From CAYYIS01 sp964470965 (lineage in GTDB: Bacteria; JAAXHH01; JABIQT01), in NCBI GenBank assembly GCA_964470965.1, contig CAYYIS010000025.1, positions 6,824 to 70,823 on the forward strand: 64,000 nucleotides of DNA, in the 5' to 3' direction. Position numbers and translations under genes: made by a program. Every line of letters starts with the position of its first letter. Position 1 is the first letter of the stretch. The notes beneath the pieces were generated by a model. The model had not been told where the DNA came from. It saw only the letters and a list, made by a program, of their open reading frames with translations, and did no database searches. Below, in pieces: positions 1 to 7,701 of this stretch.

Positions 1-70
1 AAAAATCAACCGACCGTTGCAGTTCAGAGACAGTGAAACCGTGGTGGTGGCATTTTTTAACAGTCATATT

Positions 71-1090
71 TTACTCCAGTCCGGGGATCCGTACGCGCAC
101 GGCGCGACCGGTTTCCTGGGCTTCACGGGCCGCTTCACAGGTAGCCACCGCCTCAAGCATATGGGCGTTGGCCACTGGTGATATTCTTGTCTCCACCATC
201 TCCCTTATGGTACGTAGGATCGCTGCGGCCCCGAAGGGGTAGTCCCAATCGCTCATGGGCGGCGAGTGGATCGCCCCGTTGGGACCGTAGGCGCTGGCGT
301 GGAAGGCGGAGTGCCAGACTCCGCCCACGTCACAGTTCAAGGTTACTCCCCTGGACGGCCGATCGGAGCGCGTACCGTAGTTCAAGTGAACCGTGTGCAG
401 TGACGTCTCCCCCATCGCACGGACGCTCTCGACGCCATTGCCGAATAGAGCATGAGCCAGGCAGACCGCGTGGATATGGCCGGCCATGGCCGTGCCGCCT
501 CCCTGTACACTGCCGAATTGTACCTCTCCCACCTCATCGAGTCGCCGGGCAAAGCGGGCGGCGTGGGGTAGGGCTTGCAGTATTGACATGGAGGCCATGG
601 GAGCCGTGTGTTGCTCGGCTAGTCGGATGAGGGTGCGGGCATCGGCTGTTGTATACGACAGGGGTTTGTCGATGAAGGTGGCGACCCCTTTCTCCAGACC
701 GGGACGCGCCAGTGTGAGATGGTCACTACCGTCACCGTTACAATCGGCTATAAACACCAGGTCCACCTCATCGCTGACGTCCGAAAAGTCTTCGCATACA
801 ATGGGTTTTTCGTCAAAGACCCTGGCCAGACACACGGCGGCAGACCGGTCTTCATCCCAAACCTTGGACAGCTTAAAACCTTCGACGAATTCAACGGTCA
901 TTCGTTGCGGGTCGGCATAGTGGGTGTAGAAATAGAAGTGGGTGCCGCCGTGTTGCCAGGAATATCGGGCTTCCTGATCGATGGGCAAAGGATTCTGCAG
1001 GAGGAGCGGATCGTGACGAGCGCAAAGGGCTCCGTAATACGCGCCGTGGGTGTCGCAGCGGATCAGTCCGACACGGATGGGATCGTTCAT
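71..1090 (-). CDS. Gfo/Idh/MocA-family NAD(P)-dependent oxidoreductase
   Basis: Predicted 339-aa cytoplasmic oxidoreductase. The start at 1090 is preferred because an AGAGG stands about 6 bases upstream and the family N-terminus, NDPIRVGLIRCDTHG, begins there; the frame is open further upstream to 1129 but that stretch looks unrelated. The N-terminal half fits a Rossmann domain, with DVDLVFIADCNGDG and a FIDKP motif near residue 140. The lysine of that motif corresponds to the conserved (E/D)KP lysine of the family. The C-terminal half fits the alpha/beta substrate domain. The substrate is unknown; relatives act on sugars, inositols or similar polyols. It stands alone, facing away from the PhyH remnant downstream on the plus strand. 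Confidence 0.85.
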   Translation of the reverse strand: MNDPIRVGLIRCDTHGAYYGALCARHDPLLLQNPLPIDQEARYSWQHGGTHFYFYTHYADPQRMTVEFVEGFKLSKVWDEDRSAAVCLARVFDEKPIVCEDFSDVSDEVDLVFIADCNGDGSDHLTLARPGLEKGVATFIDKPLSYTTADARTLIRLAEQHTAPMASMSILQALPHAARFARRLDEVGEVQFGSVQGGGTAMAGHIHAVCLAHALFGNGVESVRAMGETSLHTVHLNYGTRSDRPSRGVTLNCDVGGVWHSAFHASAYGPNGAIHSPPMSDWDYPFGAAAILRTIREMVETRISPVANAHMLEAVATCEAAREAQETGRAVRVRIPGLE

Positions 1091-1129
1091 TACCTGCCTC
1101 TGGGCAAATGGGGATAAAGACATCCCCAC

Positions 1130-1527
1130 GGACTGCTTATGGTGTGGACAGTTATGTGTGGAATATTAAGTGGAGCTCCCCCAAAGTCAAGATCCAAAAA
1201 CCAGGTGGTGATGTGAGCTTGCGCCATCCAACCGCCCTGAAGATCTGGACTCATCCGAATACTGTGACGTCCGCATTGCCAGAACGTGCTGGGCCAGGGT
1301 TCAGTAGTCTGGATGGCAGCGAGCTATCGCTCATTACGCAGGACAGCCGGCCGGCCATGGCGGTCATAGTCATCGAGATGCGTATCGACCTTCTGTAGTT
1401 TTACCTTTGAGAGGATTAAGATTGCTGATAGGTCAGAAACGTCCCGAAACGCTAGCTTGTCTGGAAATATTGTGGGCCAGATTCACAGTCGAAATGATAG
1501 TCCGAATCATATTTGACTATTTGGAGA
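1130..1527. other. intergenic region without recognisable gene
   Basis: Between the divergent Gfo/Idh gene and the PhyH remnant. Short open frames exist but none has family features or a convincing ribosome binding site. The right part becomes AT-rich and runs into the candidate promoter at 1528-1557. Confidence 0.5.
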
Positions 1528-1557
1528 TTGACATCTTTTCCGGTCTGGTATTAAGAT
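1528..1557 (+). promoter_or_regulatory. candidate sigma70-type promoter upstream of PhyH remnant
   Basis: A perfect -35 box TTGACA (1528-1533) is followed after 18 bases by TAAGAT (1552-1557), within AT-rich sequence just ahead of the PhyH remnant. No expression evidence is available. Confidence 0.4.
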
Positions 1558-1566
1558 AATATAATC

Positions 1567-2307
1567 TTGATGTATTGCGTAATCCTGATTTATTGCGTAA
1601 TTAATATTCAAGGCGCTGTCATAGCGCACCGCTACGTGAAGTTATTGGCATGCGGGGCCGGATATATTTCAGTGTGTCGGCCGTTTTTGGCGCAGCTGGT
1701 CGATGACGACAGAATTCGTGATATTCCCTACAACCTGCTCGGTCCGGATTTCGTGTATGAAGGATCCGGAGCTCATTACCACGTGGGGGATACACCCTGG
1801 CACGGCGGGAGCGGTGTCATAACCTGGCCGCTGCCGCACATCAAGGTGTCTCTATATCTCGATGAACTTCGTCAGGACAACGGCTGTCTACGCGTGATTC
1901 CCGGATCGCACCGCAACTATTTGCGGCATGTGGACAGTCGCTGGGCATAGCCGCCGGACAATATGTACCCGCTGCGGAATCGGAACACATCGCCGGATTA
2001 TAAGCCCTATGGGCTTGCTCCCGACGAGGTGCCGTGTATGTTCCTGGAGTCCAGTCCCGGCGATGTACTCGTCTTTTCCGAGGACCTGATCCACGGTTCA
2101 TTCGGCGGTCGGGCAACGCGGCGACAGTTGAATCTGAACTTCATGGGCAATCCCAGGACCGACGAACAACTCTATTACCTGAAAGAGCGCTACAGCGGGG
2201 GGGAGGAAATGCGTCCTCCGGCTTCTTACATTAACAGCGATCGGTCGCGTATCCGTCGGATGGTCGCACGGCTCGTGGAACTCGGCTTTGAGCCTGCTGA
2301 TCTGTAG
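1567..2307 (+). pseudogene. PhyH-family dioxygenase remnant with in-frame stop
   Basis: Two open stretches in the same frame (1567-1950 and 1963-2307) are separated by a TAG at 1948-1950. Together they read as the core and C-terminus of a phytanoyl-CoA dioxygenase-like Fe(II)/2-oxoglutarate enzyme: VGDTPWHGG at the position of the HxD motif, LYLDELRQDNGCLRVIPGSH, then FSEDLIHGSFGG with the distal histidine and an arginine in GGRATRRQLN. The usual N-terminal helices are missing; residues before RDIPYNLLG do not look like the family and there is no ribosome binding site. HGG stands where HxD is expected, which may be decay or a subfamily trait. A suppressed stop or a sequencing error cannot be excluded, but the missing N-terminus argues for decay. 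Confidence 0.7.
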
Positions 2308-2357
2308 ACTACTTACATGAAATCACCTGACCCTTAACTCTAACCCCCCCCCTAACT

Positions 2358-3335
2358 ATGGCACTTATCGACTGGGTACGCTGCATTCATAGCGACGGTT
2401 GGCATAACGCATTTACGGATTTACAGTGGTTCAAAGGTAAATACTACGTTTGTTTTCGGAACGGCCTCTCGCACGTAAGCACAGATGGTAAAGTGGTGGT
2501 TGTCGCCAGTGACGACCTCTACCGATGGGAGCGGGTAGGGGTGCCGGTCAACACCATGGGCGACGACAGGGATCCGCACTTGATCGTGGCCGGAGACCGC
2601 TTATACGTGATTGCAGGTAGCAGTTCGTGGTCCGAAACCATACCTGAGGTGGGAAAAGAACATCGTTACGTCCGTTCGTACTGTTCGTATACCGATGATG
2701 GGATAAACTGGTCGAAGCCACAGCAGATTTATAAAGACCATTACTGGGTATGGGGCGTCGGATACACGGATGGTGTTTTCTATGGGTTGGCATACGGCGG
2801 CGCCGGGATGTTCGAGGGCGGGATCACGCAATTACACCTGGTACGTTCCAGCGATGCGCTGGACTGGGAAAAAGTCTCCCAGGTATCGCCGGATGGTTCT
2901 GAAGCCACATTTCGGATTGCCGAGGACGGTACCATGCGTGTGGCCATCCGTGACAAGAACGAAACCAGGCTGTCCATAGCCGTCGCAAAGCCCCCATTTA
3001 AAGACTGGCAGATCACGGACGTGGACAAAGTCATACCCGCCCCCAAATTAATTCAGGTCGGCGGTCAGGAATACATCATAGGGCGCCAACACCTGCCCGA
3101 TCCGGAAAACGTAGATTCATGCATTGACCGGCGCACCAGTGTCTGGCGGCTCGAGGATGATAAAATTGAGCACGTGCTCGATCTGCCGTCGAGCGGCGAT
3201 ACGTCGTATGTGGGCGTGATCATCCGCGAGGACGAATCGGTGCTCCTTAGCTATTACTCACAGCACGAAGTCAACTACAGTGCAGAACACTGGACCTGCC
3301 CGGCTAATATCTATCTGGCGCAGATCCGGCTGTAA
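2358..3335 (+). CDS. sialidase-like/BNR-type beta-propeller protein
   Basis: A 325-aa protein without signal peptide, built of repeated strands with Asp-box-like turns such as SYTDDGINWSKP, SSDALDWEKV and VASDDLYRWERV. This is the pattern of sialidase/neuraminidase-type propellers and five- or six-bladed glycoside hydrolases. The Asp-box repeats are visible, but I cannot identify a full sialidase arginine triad, so the activity is not assigned. The start is the first ATG after a run of nine C (2344-2352); no clear ribosome binding site is visible. It could be a cytoplasmic glycosidase or a non-catalytic sugar-binding propeller. Confidence 0.6.
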   Translation: MALIDWVRCIHSDGWHNAFTDLQWFKGKYYVCFRNGLSHVSTDGKVVVVASDDLYRWERVGVPVNTMGDDRDPHLIVAGDRLYVIAGSSSWSETIPEVGKEHRYVRSYCSYTDDGINWSKPQQIYKDHYWVWGVGYTDGVFYGLAYGGAGMFEGGITQLHLVRSSDALDWEKVSQVSPDGSEATFRIAEDGTMRVAIRDKNETRLSIAVAKPPFKDWQITDVDKVIPAPKLIQVGGQEYIIGRQHLPDPENVDSCIDRRTSVWRLEDDKIEHVLDLPSSGDTSYVGVIIREDESVLLSYYSQHEVNYSAEHWTCPANIYLAQIRL

Positions 3336-3719
3336 CAAACGGAACGTTAAAACCAGGTCTTCAGTAGATTGGCCCGCGAGGGCCCCGTGAATCGGATCAA
3401 AAGCATGTTAACCGGCAAAGGCACTGTGCTGGGCAAACACGCAGAGAAGGCATAAGATACCCGGGGATGGCGTGTCGTAAATTGGACTATTAAAGAGCCC
3501 TTCACTGACCGGCTGTTCAATTATGAAAATATGTGCAACCTATTGGGGCATAATTTGTTTCAGGCGTTAGTTAAAGTAAGATAAAGAGCTTTGTTCGGCT
3601 TCTGCCATGCGGTTAAAAAATGAACTACACGCTGACAATCCATCGATCAGCTTAAATCGGAAATTGTATTCGTTTCTCCACCATTTCCGTTATGGGCACC
3701 GGCACTCTTCTATTCCAGT
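3336..3719. other. intergenic region, nothing recognised
   Basis: About 380 bases, AT-rich in the second half. A short frame ending near 3452 (MLTGKGTVLGKHAEKA) could be the tail of a lost gene, but it is too short to assign. No convincing terminator, promoter or RNA gene was seen. Confidence 0.4.
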
Positions 3720-4601
3720 ATGATTGCTAGTGTGACTTCAAAGAGAGCGATGCACAACTTGATAACACCAAAGCAAAGAGCCATGGAGATAACAACACCC
3801 AACGGGCAGCCCGTGAATATTTTGGGGCTTGGCGGCAATCCGAAAATGGACAGTGCCTGTGTGCCCCTCGCCTATGATGCAGGTTTGAATTACTTTTTCT
3901 TTTATGACCTTACCCATATATCTTTAATTGAAGGATTAAAACCACTCGTCCATTCAAACCGCGAAAATATGGTTTTTGCCACAGGCACCGAGCTACGGGA
4001 TACCAACGCTGTTACTCAGTATCTGAAAGAGATATTCCAGGCCCTGAAGATCGATATGCTGGATATTTTTTATATGGAATATATCTCACCATCCGATGAT
4101 CTAGGCGATCTCCTGACCTCCGATGGTGTTTTTGATTTGCTTCAGAACTGGAAGGCAAAAGGCCTGATCCGATACGTGGGGGCTACGGCACACAGCCGGA
4201 CTGCCGCTGTCGAACTGATTAAATCTGGTAAAGTCGATGTCATGATGCATCGGTACAATATGGCGCATCGAGGGGCAGAAGAGCATGTACTGCCGGCAGC
4301 AATCGCGAATGACGTACCCTTAGTGGCTTTTACCTGCACCCGGTGGGGGCGTTTGTTGAAAAAACATCCTGAATGGAACGGCACGTTGTTCGACGCGGTG
4401 ACCTGTTACCGTTATGCTTTACAGCATCCAGGGATACGCCTGGCTATGACCGCACCGGAATCCCCGGATCAATTGAAAGAGAATTTGGGGATTTTTGACC
4501 ACCCGGACTCTTTGAGCAAAGAGGAAATAGATCGGTGCGAGGCGTTCGGGAAACTGGTCTACGGTGATGGCATGGATCGGTTCGAGACCCGTTGGCCATA
4601 G
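3720..4601 (+). CDS. aldo/keto reductase-fold protein lacking the catalytic tetrad
   Basis: A 293-aa protein that follows the aldo/keto reductase plan: VNILGLGG strand, AYDAGLNYFFFYDLTH, VFATGTELRD, LDIFYMEYIS, GLIRYVGATAHSR and VMMHRYNMAHRG. Aligned by eye with the canonical paralogue at 24620-25588, all four catalytic positions differ: Asp to Phe and Tyr to Thr in the third block, Lys to Gly after VFAT, His to Glu in FYMEY. Ordinary AKR chemistry is therefore unlikely; it may bind ligands or act in another way. The start is uncertain: ATGs at 3720, 3750 and 3783 are all possible and none has a strong ribosome binding site. It lies 70 bases ahead of a DapA-family gene on the same strand, so the two may be cotranscribed. 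Confidence 0.75.
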   Translation: MIASVTSKRAMHNLITPKQRAMEITTPNGQPVNILGLGGNPKMDSACVPLAYDAGLNYFFFYDLTHISLIEGLKPLVHSNRENMVFATGTELRDTNAVTQYLKEIFQALKIDMLDIFYMEYISPSDDLGDLLTSDGVFDLLQNWKAKGLIRYVGATAHSRTAAVELIKSGKVDVMMHRYNMAHRGAEEHVLPAAIANDVPLVAFTCTRWGRLLKKHPEWNGTLFDAVTCYRYALQHPGIRLAMTAPESPDQLKENLGIFDHPDSLSKEEIDRCEAFGKLVYGDGMDRFETRWP

Positions 4602-4671
4602 GGTAATGGGCAACGGCCGTCAGGTATTAAAATCATACGGTTCTATAGGGCCATTTTAAAATGGATAACTT

Positions 4672-5580
4672 ATGTTTTCTGACGAATTGAAAAATCGACT
4701 CAAGTCGGTTCATGCTTATGCGGTGACGCCGTTTAACCCGCATAATATCCTCGAGTTGGATCTGGATGGATTCGCCCGCAATATCGAATTCATGGTTGAG
4801 CGTGGTGTGGAAGTGATCAACGTAGGGGGAGGCACAGGCGAATTCAACGCCCTGTCGGTCAATGAACTGGAATCTATCACCCGGCACGCTGTAGAAATCG
4901 CCGCAGATAAAAGTTTGATCGTGCCAACCCTACCCGGCAATCTTGCTGATGCCGTGATTTTGGCCCGGAAATATGAGTCGTTGGGCGTGCCCGTTGCTCT
5001 TGCCATGGCGCCCTATCTCCGAAATAACATCCCGGATGATCTTAGCGGAGTCGTACAATACTATCAAACACTGGCCCAGATCTCCGGACTCGCACTATTA
5101 CCCTACAACACGCAGGGGTGGTCGGCCGACATGTTCGCTCGACTCGCAGACGTGAAGCAGATTATCGGCGTAAAAGATCCCTGCTTTGACGACCATCCTT
5201 TGTTCCGCGCCATAAAAACACTGGGTGACCGATTTGTGTGGATTGGCAACAAACGGCATGATCCGGGTGTCCTGCATTTTCGTTTTCAAGCCGGCATCGA
5301 TGGTTTTACCGCTGGCTTTATTAATTTTGCACCCTCCTATGAACTGGAGCTGTTTGGGGCGGCCACAGAGCGAAAGTGGGACCGAATGATCGAAATACAG
5401 GCACAGCTTGCACCATTGGAAAGGTTACGGTCAGCCTACGGTGAAGGGTTAATTAAATGCGCGTTGGATCTAGTGGGACTGACCGGTGGCCCCGTGCGTC
5501 CACCGCGCGTGGACCTGAGCGGGGACGGTAAAGCCCAGTTAGTCGGGGCGTTAGATACACTGGGTGTTGAAGTAAAGTAG
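4672..5580 (+). CDS. dihydrodipicolinate synthase (DapA/NanA) family aldolase
   Basis: A 302-aa class I aldolase of the DHDPS/N-acetylneuraminate lyase family, a TIM barrel that splits or joins pyruvate-type substrates through a Schiff base. Visible motifs are VTPF near residue 18, GGGTGEFNALS near residue 52 (the pyruvate-binding GGTGE loop), LLPYNTQG with the catalytic tyrosine near residue 143, and IIGVKDP with the Schiff-base lysine near residue 168. The substrate is probably a sugar acid or related keto acid rather than lysine biosynthesis, since no lysine genes are near. It follows the degenerate aldo/keto reductase and ends just before an assembly gap. Confidence 0.85.
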   Translation: MFSDELKNRLKSVHAYAVTPFNPHNILELDLDGFARNIEFMVERGVEVINVGGGTGEFNALSVNELESITRHAVEIAADKSLIVPTLPGNLADAVILARKYESLGVPVALAMAPYLRNNIPDDLSGVVQYYQTLAQISGLALLPYNTQGWSADMFARLADVKQIIGVKDPCFDDHPLFRAIKTLGDRFVWIGNKRHDPGVLHFRFQAGIDGFTAGFINFAPSYELELFGAATERKWDRMIEIQAQLAPLERLRSAYGEGLIKCALDLVGLTGGPVRPPRVDLSGDGKAQLVGALDTLGVEVK

Positions 5581-5606
5581 CCCCAAAGGCATTTGTACAT
5601 TTGCCG

Positions 5607-5706
5607 NNNNNNNNNNNNNNNNNNNNNNNNNNNNNNNNNNNNNNNNNNNNNNNNNNNNNNNNNNNNNNNNNNNNNNNNNNNNNNNNNNNNNNNNNNNNNN
5701 NNNNNN
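5607..5706. other. assembly gap (100 N)
   Basis: Exactly 100 undetermined bases, the conventional placeholder for a scaffold gap of unknown length. Unlike the gap at 7751-7850, the flanks do not overlap. Confidence 0.98.
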
Positions 5707-6081
5707 TTTGTCTCTATGGCACCACTGAACCGTTTTGAAAGCAAGGGGAGCAGCTTCGCCTTTCCCGTGTTGCCTACTTTCGCCGAAGGTTGGCCGGCCA
5801 TCGCAGTATCTTGAGCCTATAGGGGGTTGCTACGGCTTGGTGGACTGACTGGCATCCTTGTCCACGGACCTAGGAATGACCTGGGCGCCGTGGGAGGATG
5901 TGGTGCCGGTGCCCGGGAATCAGCACTTGTGTCGGTGGCTATGCTGGGAAGAGGGGGATGACGTTGTGGAAGTAAACGAACGGCACTACCCGCTGAAACT
6001 TTCAGCCGTCCTTGATGTGGAATCACGCGCAGAATTAATGACAAATACTGTTGATCGTAATCCTGACAACGGGGGAGGAAT
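5707..6081. other. post-gap region, no confident gene
   Basis: The first 108 bases are open in one plus frame (ending FAEGWPAIAVS at 5814) and could be the tail of a gene lost in the gap. A 76-codon frame at 5858-6088 overlaps the next gene and has no recognisable features. A strong GGAGG stands just ahead of the gene at 6082. Confidence 0.35.
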
Positions 6082-6531
6082 ATGTTAAAAGGAACAATTT
6101 CTTTTGTAGTGATATTCGGTTTGTGTGCGGGACTGTATGCACAAGACGGTGCCGCAATTTCTAGTGTGGCAGCAACTGGCGACCGGGTGTGGGTTGTACT
6201 CAATCATGTGAAGGCAAACAAGCGCCTGCAGTTCGAGAAGTTTGTCTACGAGATACTGCTGCCAGCCTTGGAAAAGAATTCTGAAGGCGATCAGGGGGCC
6301 AGAGATGTTATAGAACATACAAGAATGTTGGAGCCGATAAGGGCGAATAAGGACAGTAGCTACACTTACATTTGGCTCATGGATCCCGTTGTCAAGGGGG
6401 CAAACTATTCGTACTCTGGTATTATCGGTGCAGTTCATAGCCCCGAAGAAACTGAGAAGTATCTATCTATGGTGAACGAATGCTTGGTCGCTCCTCAAGT
6501 CTTCTATCCAGTTGAGCAAGGTCGTTGGTAA
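6082..6531 (+). CDS. small exported protein of unknown function
   Basis: A 149-aa protein. The start is supported by GGAGG 5 bases upstream. Residues 1-20 form a signal peptide (LKGTISFVVIFGLCAGLYA) with a cleavage-like site before QDG. The mature part holds VWVVLNHVKANKRLQFEKFV and ends with a Y-P-V-E-Q-G-R-W tail. The strand-helix character resembles small dimeric alpha/beta-barrel proteins, but I do not recognise the family with confidence. It stands alone after the gap region and converges on the XRE regulator. Confidence 0.65.
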   Translation: MLKGTISFVVIFGLCAGLYAQDGAAISSVAATGDRVWVVLNHVKANKRLQFEKFVYEILLPALEKNSEGDQGARDVIEHTRMLEPIRANKDSSYTYIWLMDPVVKGANYSYSGIIGAVHSPEETEKYLSMVNECLVAPQVFYPVEQGRW

Positions 6532-6631
6532 AGAGGTCTGAAAGGGACCCCTATTGGGGGACGCCGCCGCGGCCAGCGGTACAGGCGTCACCGGGACGAA
6601 ACGGATGTCGCGTCCGATGCAGGTTATAGGG

Positions 6632-6838
6632 TTAACCGTTTAAAGGGGATTCATCCTGGAAGATATCTTCTATCGGCAATTCAAACAGTCGGGCGGCTTT
6701 AAACGCTAGAGGCAGGCTAGGATCGCATTTCCCTTTCTCAATGGCGTTGATCGTCTGGCGTGAGACGTCCAGTTCGTCAGCCAGGTCCGCCTGGGTCCAG
6801 TCTCTTTCGGCACGGAGCACTTTCAAGCGGTTTCTCAT
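6632..6838 (-). CDS. XRE-family helix-turn-helix transcriptional regulator
   Basis: A 68-aa DNA-binding protein that is essentially one Cro/C1-type HTH: LRAERDWTQADLADELDVSR followed by QTINAIEKGKCDPSLPLAFK. It ends with IEDIFQ, the usual tail of the short YgzD/YozG-like regulators found next to small membrane proteins. Its ATG overlaps the stop of the upstream membrane protein gene by four bases (ATGA), so translation is probably coupled. A palindrome overlapping the candidate promoter at 7545-7584 is an attractive autoregulatory operator, which is inference. Confidence 0.9.
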   Translation of the reverse strand: MRNRLKVLRAERDWTQADLADELDVSRQTINAIEKGKCDPSLPLAFKAARLFELPIEDIFQDESPLNG

Positions 6839-7257
6839 AGTCTATACCTGACCTGGCCGATAATTACACCGACCATATAGGTGCCCACCATGAGCAGGAT
6901 GATGTTCGTGAGTTCTTCCGCCGCTACGAACCCTACGGTCACCAGGAGCGTGTAGGTGAAGCTCCCTACCAGACCAACGCCAACGGATAAGGCCAGTGCA
7001 TTGAGCTGGATACTCCGCTGCAATTCATCCTGGTTTTTCAATAATTGCATATACGATACAATCACACCAATACCTGTCCCCGCGTTTATGATAACGGCGA
7101 GTATGGTCATCCAATCAGCGGTAAACCACCCATATAACTCGGCTTTGTCCGCCAACACCAAAGTTCCGCTCCACGCAATCGCCCAGAGGACGATTTTTAT
7201 GCCGTGCCTGGCAGTACGTGCGGCGTAACCGCTTGCTGTGACCGCCTGCTTGTCCAT
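6835..7257 (-). CDS. four-helix membrane protein paired with XRE regulator
   Basis: A 140-aa inner-membrane protein with four hydrophobic segments: IKIVLWAIAWSGTLVLA, MTILAVIINAGTGIGVIVSY, ALALSVGVGLVGSFTYTLLV and IILLMVGTYMVGVIIG. It resembles the DUF2178-type proteins often encoded with a short XRE regulator. The frame extends to 7311, but the start at 7257 has a strong AAGGAGG 7-8 bases upstream. The extra 18 codons translate, out of frame, the tail of the degenerate micropeptide gene at 7308-7388, so they are not genuine. The function of such regulator/membrane pairs is not established. Confidence 0.8.
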   Translation of the reverse strand: MDKQAVTASGYAARTARHGIKIVLWAIAWSGTLVLADKAELYGWFTADWMTILAVIINAGTGIGVIVSYMQLLKNQDELQRSIQLNALALSVGVGLVGSFTYTLLVTVGFVAAEELTNIILLMVGTYMVGVIIGQVRYRL

Positions 7258-7307
7258 GAGTCTACCTCCTTCCGACGGTAACGGAGTGTCCATAACCAGA
7301 TTCTTTC

Positions 7308-7388
7308 TCATCGATTAAGGAACCACCAGTACAAAGACATCACAAATAAAATAGTGAACCACAGCATAAAGTTGCTCTTTTTATTCAT
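7308..7388 (-). CDS. 26-aa membrane micropeptide, copy 1 (frameshifted tail)
   Basis: A 26-codon ORF starting at ATG 7388 with AAGGA about 8 bases upstream: MNKKSNF, then a single hydrophobic helix MLWFTILFVMSLYWWFL, ending NR-stop. Relative to copy 2 (7419-7520) it carries a 4-base insertion (CGAT) right after the Leu-Asn codons. If those bases are skipped the frame continues EKESGYGHSVTVGRR-stop, closely matching EKPSYDNSVTVE-stop of copy 2. The intact gene was therefore probably about 40 codons long. It lies directly upstream of the membrane-protein/XRE pair in the same orientation. Copy 1 may still yield a short TM peptide or may be decaying. Confidence 0.6.
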   Translation of the reverse strand: MNKKSNFMLWFTILFVMSLYWWFLNR

Positions 7389-7418
7389 TGATTTTTCCTT
7401 TTAAATCTCTGTTTGAAA

Positions 7419-7520
7419 CTACTCGACGGTAACGGAGTTGTCGTAGGAAGGTTTCTCATTAAGGAAATCCCACGTCAACCACATCACAACCATAAGAAGT
7501 AGTAGAAAATTGAAATTACT
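7419..7520 (-). pseudogene. membrane micropeptide, copy 2 (start region decayed)
   Basis: Reading from about 7520, the frame gives SNFNFLLLLMVVMWLTWDFL and then NEKPSYDNSVTVE-stop. It aligns without gaps to SNFMLWFTILFVMSLYWWFLN of copy 1 and has the full C-terminal tail. The codons where copy 1 has Met-Asn-Lys-Lys read ACA-TCA-TAA-CAT here, so the original start is lost; translation could only begin at the internal ATG 7493, giving 24 aa. The 15-base string CGACGGTAACGGAGT is shared exactly at 7273-7287 and 7424-7438. Confidence 0.55.
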
Positions 7521-7544
7521 ATGTTATGATGTAAAGTACTCATA

Positions 7545-7584
7545 ATGGTATGTTGTATTTACATAATGTCAAGTACAATTGACA
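7545..7584 (-). promoter_or_regulatory. candidate promoter with palindromic operator for the micropeptide/membrane/XRE unit
   Basis: On the minus strand a perfect -35 TTGACA (7567-7572) is followed after 16 bases by TACCAT (7545-7550). The -35 box is one arm of the palindrome TGTCAA-GTACAA-TTGACA at 7567-7584, a size and position suited to an XRE repressor dimer blocking RNA polymerase. The leader to the first intact ATG (7388) is about 150 bases and contains micropeptide copy 2. Confidence 0.45.
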
Positions 7585-7701
7585 TAAAGTCAGTAAAACA
7601 CGACTTAGTGACTCAATACTTCAGATACCGAGATCCCTCGCACGCAGTAGGCATACCCATCATTCAAAATTGATTGACACATCCCCGAACTCATCTGTAT
7701 T

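Noticed and set aside
178..630. Arg/Ser/Pro-rich 150-codon frame opposite the Gfo/Idh gene
   Set aside because: Typical antisense shadow of a conserved gene on the other strand; the same holds for the many frames opposite the other annotated genes.
1108..1398. 96-codon plus-strand frame
   Set aside because: Begins inside the Gfo/Idh gene region, has no ribosome binding site and no recognisable features.
2344..2352. Run of nine C before the propeller gene as a phase-variation tract
   Set aside because: It lies outside the coding frame and outside an identifiable promoter spacer, so slippage would have no evident effect.
5858..6088. 76-codon plus-strand frame after the first gap
   Set aside because: Overlaps the start and ribosome binding site of the exported protein at 6082 and shows no family features.
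7258..7311. N-terminal extension of the membrane protein at 6835-7257 (to 7311)
   Set aside because: Those 18 codons are an out-of-frame reading of the micropeptide tail; the AAGGAGG at 7257 marks the real start.
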